DNA from: Clostridia bacterium
GTDB lineage: Bacteria > Bacillota > Clostridia > Oscillospirales > CAG-272
Reading direction: 5' to 3'
NCBI GenBank assembly: GCA_017631215.1
Contig: JAGBTR010000143.1
Coordinates: forward strand, 1 to 8,577
Length of the DNA: 8,577 nt
The position numbers were made by a program, and so were the translations under genes. Of the stretch, positions 7,201-8,577 are shown piece by piece. Under the pieces are notes generated by a model that saw nothing but the letters and a program-made list of their open reading frames with translations, was not told where the DNA came from and made no database searches. Every line of letters begins with the position of its first letter. Within the stretch, counting starts at the first letter, position 1.

Positions 7201-8175
7201 GTTGGTACCGCCGCCGATACCGGCCGCCTGATAGCCGCCGATGGCTGTTACGGAACCGCCGTTGATGGTGATATTGCCGGGCGTACCTTGTACGTAGTTG
7301 TGTCCGTTGTTGTTATAGCCGTCGCGCTCGTTGTAGGAAGCACCGCCACCGATGCCTGCGCCACCGCCGTTCTGCTGTGCGTTCGCGCCGTTGGGACGCG
7401 GCCATTGCGATCCATCCTCTTCGGTCGCCGTATTTACACGGTTGATCGCGATCGCGGCATCAAGATCGGTCGCCTCACCGAACTGGTAGGCGCCCCAAGC
7501 CTCAATGATACCGCCCTCAATGGTCAGCGAGGCTTTTCCATCCACCTGAACGCCCGCGTAACCGCCGCGGTAGTTGGTGTTGTTGGACATCGTCGTCGCG
7601 CCCGTGCCCGTCACGTACCAGCCGTTCGCACCCGCCCTGAACAAGCAAGGGGTAGAGGAAAGCGGATTCTGCGGGTCGTAGTCGCTGGAGAAAAAGGAGG
7701 CTGTCACGTTCGAAGCGCCCGTGATCAAAAAGGGGCAGGTCGGAACGTAGTAGCGGTTGTTCGCCTCATTCCAGCCCAGATCGATCGAGGCCTGCACCAT
7801 AGCGGCGCCATTGATGCGCGTGGTGCTCGTGGTTGCATTGTAGCTTGCATCCTTGGATCGGTCAATGGTGATATCCTCAAAGCGGATATCCAGGCTTGGC
7901 ACGTCCTTGACCGTGACCGAGAAGGGACTACCGATGATCTTGATCGAATAATTCTCCTTGGTCACACCCGTATAGGCGGCCAACGTTTGCGGCGTCAGGA
8001 CGATGGGGCTGTTATAAAACGCACCGCTCGTCGGCGTCGCGTCAAACACATAGTCCAGTGCCTCGTCTGCTGCGGCAATGCGGATCGGAGGGAAAATTCC
8101 GACCAGCAAGCAAAGCAACAGCACACACGCGATGATCCGTCGAGCACTCGTGCCCGTATGACGCTCGTACATCAT
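3691..8175 (-). CDS. Giant secreted multidomain adhesin-like protein with C-terminal WDVN module (1494 aa)
   Basis: A Sec signal peptide ends near residue 36 (IRIAAA). A beta-helix-like region (about 205-465) holds repeats of the form xITxNGGxVxAIGGxxxAGIGGG. Residues 480-690 form mixed beta-rich sequence with an acidic DNDGDG loop at 556-561. Residues 704-818 match the cadherin-like beta-sandwich pattern (LTNIALTSAG, SYDIWLPAGATNFTV, YKLTVRVK). A YDG-type Ig-like domain starts at DISKVYDGEPV (827-837) and seems to resume at 1077-1143, interrupted by about 230 Ser/Thr-rich residues; another MBG-like segment follows to about 1240. The C-terminus (about 1326-1494) is the WDVN module: RYAVDI 1341-1346, IWDVNDLTY 1359-1367, ENRSNRPIEY 1388-1397, ITVTVYAP at the end. 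This is the layout of a surface adhesin, not an enzyme. The start may be the second ATG (8172), better spaced from AAAGGAGGG. The upstream gene ends 46 nt away. Confidence 0.85.
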   Translation of the reverse strand: MMYERHTGTSARRIIACVLLLCLLVGIFPPIRIAAADEALDYVFDATPTSGAFYNSPIVLTPQTLAAYTGVTKENYSIKIIGSPFSVTVKDVPSLDIRFEDITIDRSKDASYNATTSTTRINGAAMVQASIDLGWNEANNRYYVPTCPFLITGASNVTASFFSSDYDPQNPLSSTPCLFRAGANGWYVTGTGATTMSNNTNYRGGYAGVQVDGKASLTIEGGIIEAWGAYQFGEATDLDAAIAINRVNTATEEDGSQWPRPNGANAQQNGGGAGIGGGASYNERDGYNNNGHNYVQGTPGNITINGGSVTAIGGYQAAGIGGGTNSAATTGAITVNGGNVLAIGGRWSAGIGDGDSENNIESMCYAEDYAIVINGGTVECHGGCAAAGIGTTDQITSRYGKTSGMTINFHGGDITAVSGYPDAQSTNPSNATAAVGAGENTDMAPYSISIEEGVIVKASSFSHYAISNIGTNAETIPDNSIDPNTYMYLAYYDAHVTSQNTRYFNLYRIMKDELGNFMVVAHVAENVLSAGESDIYFGYEGADLFYLVDSQGKIIDNDGDGRRDYLVFDPASATDPSVPPFTLSDPDGNRLELDVNPMASLKMGDEMSYYFVAPALKTFEVPGEYTAVAMTLYDPALFGGKYILHAPTDHTTPMPGDIYAVIEKPTSGESSGQLIYRDDGHFELSAPIGPSNSGVIEDIMSADLTNIALTSAGIWLLDAYSGNNPTTLFVPGTKSYDIWLPAGATNFTVLAEWTVPQGTGVTVEMRRGNTTLATSYAGQTSMMCSNIPISQGETVVIWVEKTDGTLKSVLYKLTVRVKMRYYLTPDDISKVYDGEPVAHPSLMMLQSSEGSRVYTYGTPVYRNDSGSQSSFTPPSAATGAFSGTSTSSTVNVPYRRNNNLRISYTNAISYNEAAGTVTLTTTLSSTSATSGSREIVVTTVFSQDANGNIVLSTSQTGSLRYRSGMTTYTYEAEVDADENGGTLTIYCTAYTSGVKTVCSFSYDTVTGAGVDTRAAALEAAKQAAIAQMGSGTTGIGEAAYTVSSNVSARLTLDGRQYNWTRSEHVTGTVSVTAQATITGDVSHLLTDDVNIHYHYAQTALPDGTEYHRTYGTERPIDAGHYVVVVTAESDEFEASGTRDFVISQRPITVSAIENWRYYLDSVPTDPYTPIPIVYDEVSENTSAQPTTGVVSFEGLVERDKATPPVLLTAQFAFRDRVVEPMRQDKITVYATLPANTNYTFANYPDAASAGIPMADGSYFFEILGEVAYRIDGAMFAKEALSDTAPWRKYYPVVDLLDDSYLKWNADGTPADDRIDYHSPNNVSHAEHVYFYTVNRGEEEARYAVDIISGDMTFVYTKTIWDVNDLTYEDLTDSYWTGADGVNNVIRVENRSNRPIEYTVGASIGIHDAMSTSRVDLHLNDHVGLNKEQGIVLIMTWNGGMAMTRTGSFITSRMGLGPADAVLGQATHNNLSVELFGIPQSSRTVGRITVTVYAP
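4948..5634 (-). other. Long Ser/Thr-rich segment inserted in a YDG-type domain
   Basis: Residues about 848-1076 lie between SKVYDGEPV (829-837), the usual opening of a YDG/MBG domain, and VNIHYHY (1089-1095) with AGHYVVVVTAES (1118-1129) and FVISQRPITV (1140-1149), its usual second half. The insert has a Ser/Thr/Asn-rich start, several amphipathic strands and a short alanine-rich helix (VDTRAAALEAAKQAAIAQM, 1010-1028). Boundaries are approximate. Confidence 0.5.
5722..6066 (-). other. Cadherin-like beta-sandwich domain in the giant protein
   Basis: Residues 704-818 follow the pattern of the cadherin-like beta-sandwich family (Pfam PF12733) common in Bacillota surface proteins: an opening LTNIALTSAG, then a strand SYDIWLPAGATNFTVLAEW, a hairpin GVTVEMRRG, an ISQGETVVIWVE strand and a closing KSVLYKLTVRVK. 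It is probably a spacer or binding module. The assignment is by pattern and was not searched. Confidence 0.65.
6916..7536 (-). repeat. Coding repeats: NGG/AGIGGG beta-helix rungs
   Basis: Residues 214-420 contain about five related units. The clearest are 300-323, 331-354 and 369-392, each reading roughly ITINGGxVxAIGGxxxAGIGGG, flanked by weaker copies at 214-230 (LTIEGGIIEAWGAY) and 404-420 (TINFHGGDITAVSGY). Repeated Gly-Gly turns and short hydrophobic strands are typical of a right-handed beta-helix, seen in carbohydrate-binding or adhesive surface proteins of Bacillota. Confidence 0.75.
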
Positions 8176-8178
8176 TTT

Positions 8179-8187
8179 CCCTCCTTT
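8179..8187 (-). promoter_or_regulatory. Strong ribosome binding site of the giant protein gene
   Basis: AAAGGAGGG reads on the minus strand from 8187 to 8179. The GGAGG core is 4 nt from the first ATG (8175) and 7 nt from the second (8172), so the second ATG has the more usual spacing. The proteins differ by one methionine. It is among the strongest sites in the window. Confidence 0.75.
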
Positions 8188-8221
8188 CCTTCATGATCTC
8201 ACATTGTGAGGAATCGTAATC

Positions 8222-8577
8222 TTATTCGTTGCCCTCGTTCGATTCCGGCTCTGCAGACTTGACGATATAGACGTTGATGGGAGCCTCGGCGTTGACGATG
8301 GACTTTTCATGCGTTTCGGGATCGTACGGATCGAGCACCGCCTTCATGGCATATTCACCCTCGGGCAAATAAGAGCCGTTTTGCAGAGGCGAAAGACCGA
8401 TCATTTGCAGATTGTATCCGATCGGAATCAGACCGGAGCGGAACATTTCCTGATAAGCCGTCGTAGCGTCGTAGCCCGGCTCGGCGGCGCGCGCCGCATA
8501 ATCCTCGGCGCTCATGCCGGCATAGGTAAAGCCGTGGGCGATTAACTCCGCATCACTGATCAAAATGCGCAGCACGA
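8222..8577 (-). CDS. Small extracellular beta-domain protein, C-terminal part (N-terminus beyond right edge)
   Basis: The frame is open to the window edge and ends in TAA at 8222, so only the last 118 codons or so are seen and the true start is outside; the GTG at 8575 has no supporting evidence as a start. Visible motifs are SGLIPIGYNLQMIGL (47-61), GEYAMKAVLDPYDPET (73-88) and a strand INVYIVK (100-106), followed by an acidic tail SAEPESNEGNE. The SGLIxxG turn, the YAMKAxL strand and the closing strand preceded by NAE match the second half of the 178-residue membrane-anchored protein at the other end of the cluster. By analogy it may have an N-terminal membrane anchor, but that region is not visible. 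It ends 46 nt before the giant gene and is probably co-transcribed with it. Specific function unknown. Confidence 0.75.
   Translation of the reverse strand, partial: VLRILISDAELIAHGFTYAGMSAEDYAARAAEPGYDATTAYQEMFRSGLIPIGYNLQMIGLSPLQNGSYLPEGEYAMKAVLDPYDPETHEKSIVNAEAPINVYIVKSAEPESNEGNE

Noticed and set aside
8120..8175. Lipobox-like IIAC at residues 14-17 of the giant protein, and LC pairs in other signal peptides
   Set aside because: IIAC lies at the start of the hydrophobic core, with no h-region before it. The other cysteines are preceded by Leu, not Gly/Ala/Ser. Normal signal peptidase I sites are present instead.
5638..8196. 852-codon open frame on the plus strand opposite the giant gene
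   Set aside because: It is antisense to a gene with a signal peptide, recognisable domains and a strong ribosome binding site. Its translation is Arg/His/Val/Ile-rich with no domain pattern, and it stays open because the sense gene rarely uses TTA, CTA and TCA codons.
8198..8210. Small CTCAC/GTGAG palindrome between the partial gene and the giant gene
   Set aside because: Only 5 bp with a 3-nt loop and no U tract; too weak to call a terminator or operator.

Overview
The window is about 8.6 kb of roughly 55% G+C DNA in which every convincing gene lies on the minus strand, so transcription runs from high to low coordinates. Strong Shine-Dalgarno sequences (AAAGGAG, AAAGGAGGG, GGAGGT), Sec signal peptides of Gram-positive type, the surface-protein families present and a GH106-like glycosidase next door suggest a Bacillota/Clostridia bacterium, probably host- or gut-associated. 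The taxonomy is inference. No RNA gene, transposase, phage gene or CRISPR array was seen.

In transcription order the layout is: (1) the 3' part of a small beta-rich protein that continues past the right edge (8222-8577); (2) a 1494-residue secreted adhesin-like protein (3691-8175); (3) a 220-residue secreted protein (2948-3610); (4) a 212-residue secreted protein (2233-2871); (5) a 230-bp intergenic region rich in inverted repeats (2003-2232); (6) a 257-residue secreted protein (1229-2002); (7) a 178-residue membrane-anchored protein (674-1210); (8) a perfect 15-bp terminator hairpin (611-648); (9) a separate promoter (482-510) driving the 5' end of a GH106-like glycoside hydrolase that leaves the window at the left edge (1-409).

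Genes 2, 3, 4 and 6 carry versions of one module of about 150-190 residues. Its marks are a beta-strand reading RYAVD(V/I/L), then about 15-20 residues later (I/Y)WDVNxLxY, then an NRSN-type motif, and a short closing strand (L/I)TVxV at or near the C-terminus. In three small proteins the module is essentially the whole mature protein. In the giant protein it is the C-terminus, behind a glycine-rich beta-helix, a cadherin-like sandwich and YDG/MBG-type Ig-like domains. Genes 1 and 7 form a second family, matching around SGxxxxGxY and the closing strand, and they bracket the cluster.

The simplest reading is a co-expressed set that builds an extracellular structure: one large adhesin and three small subunits sharing an assembly or surface-binding module, with membrane-linked accessory proteins. 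No sortase signal, SLH domain or lipobox is visible, so how the products are held at the surface is open. This cluster is the best candidate for an undescribed system in the window. The function is inferred; the module sharing is visible directly in the sequences.
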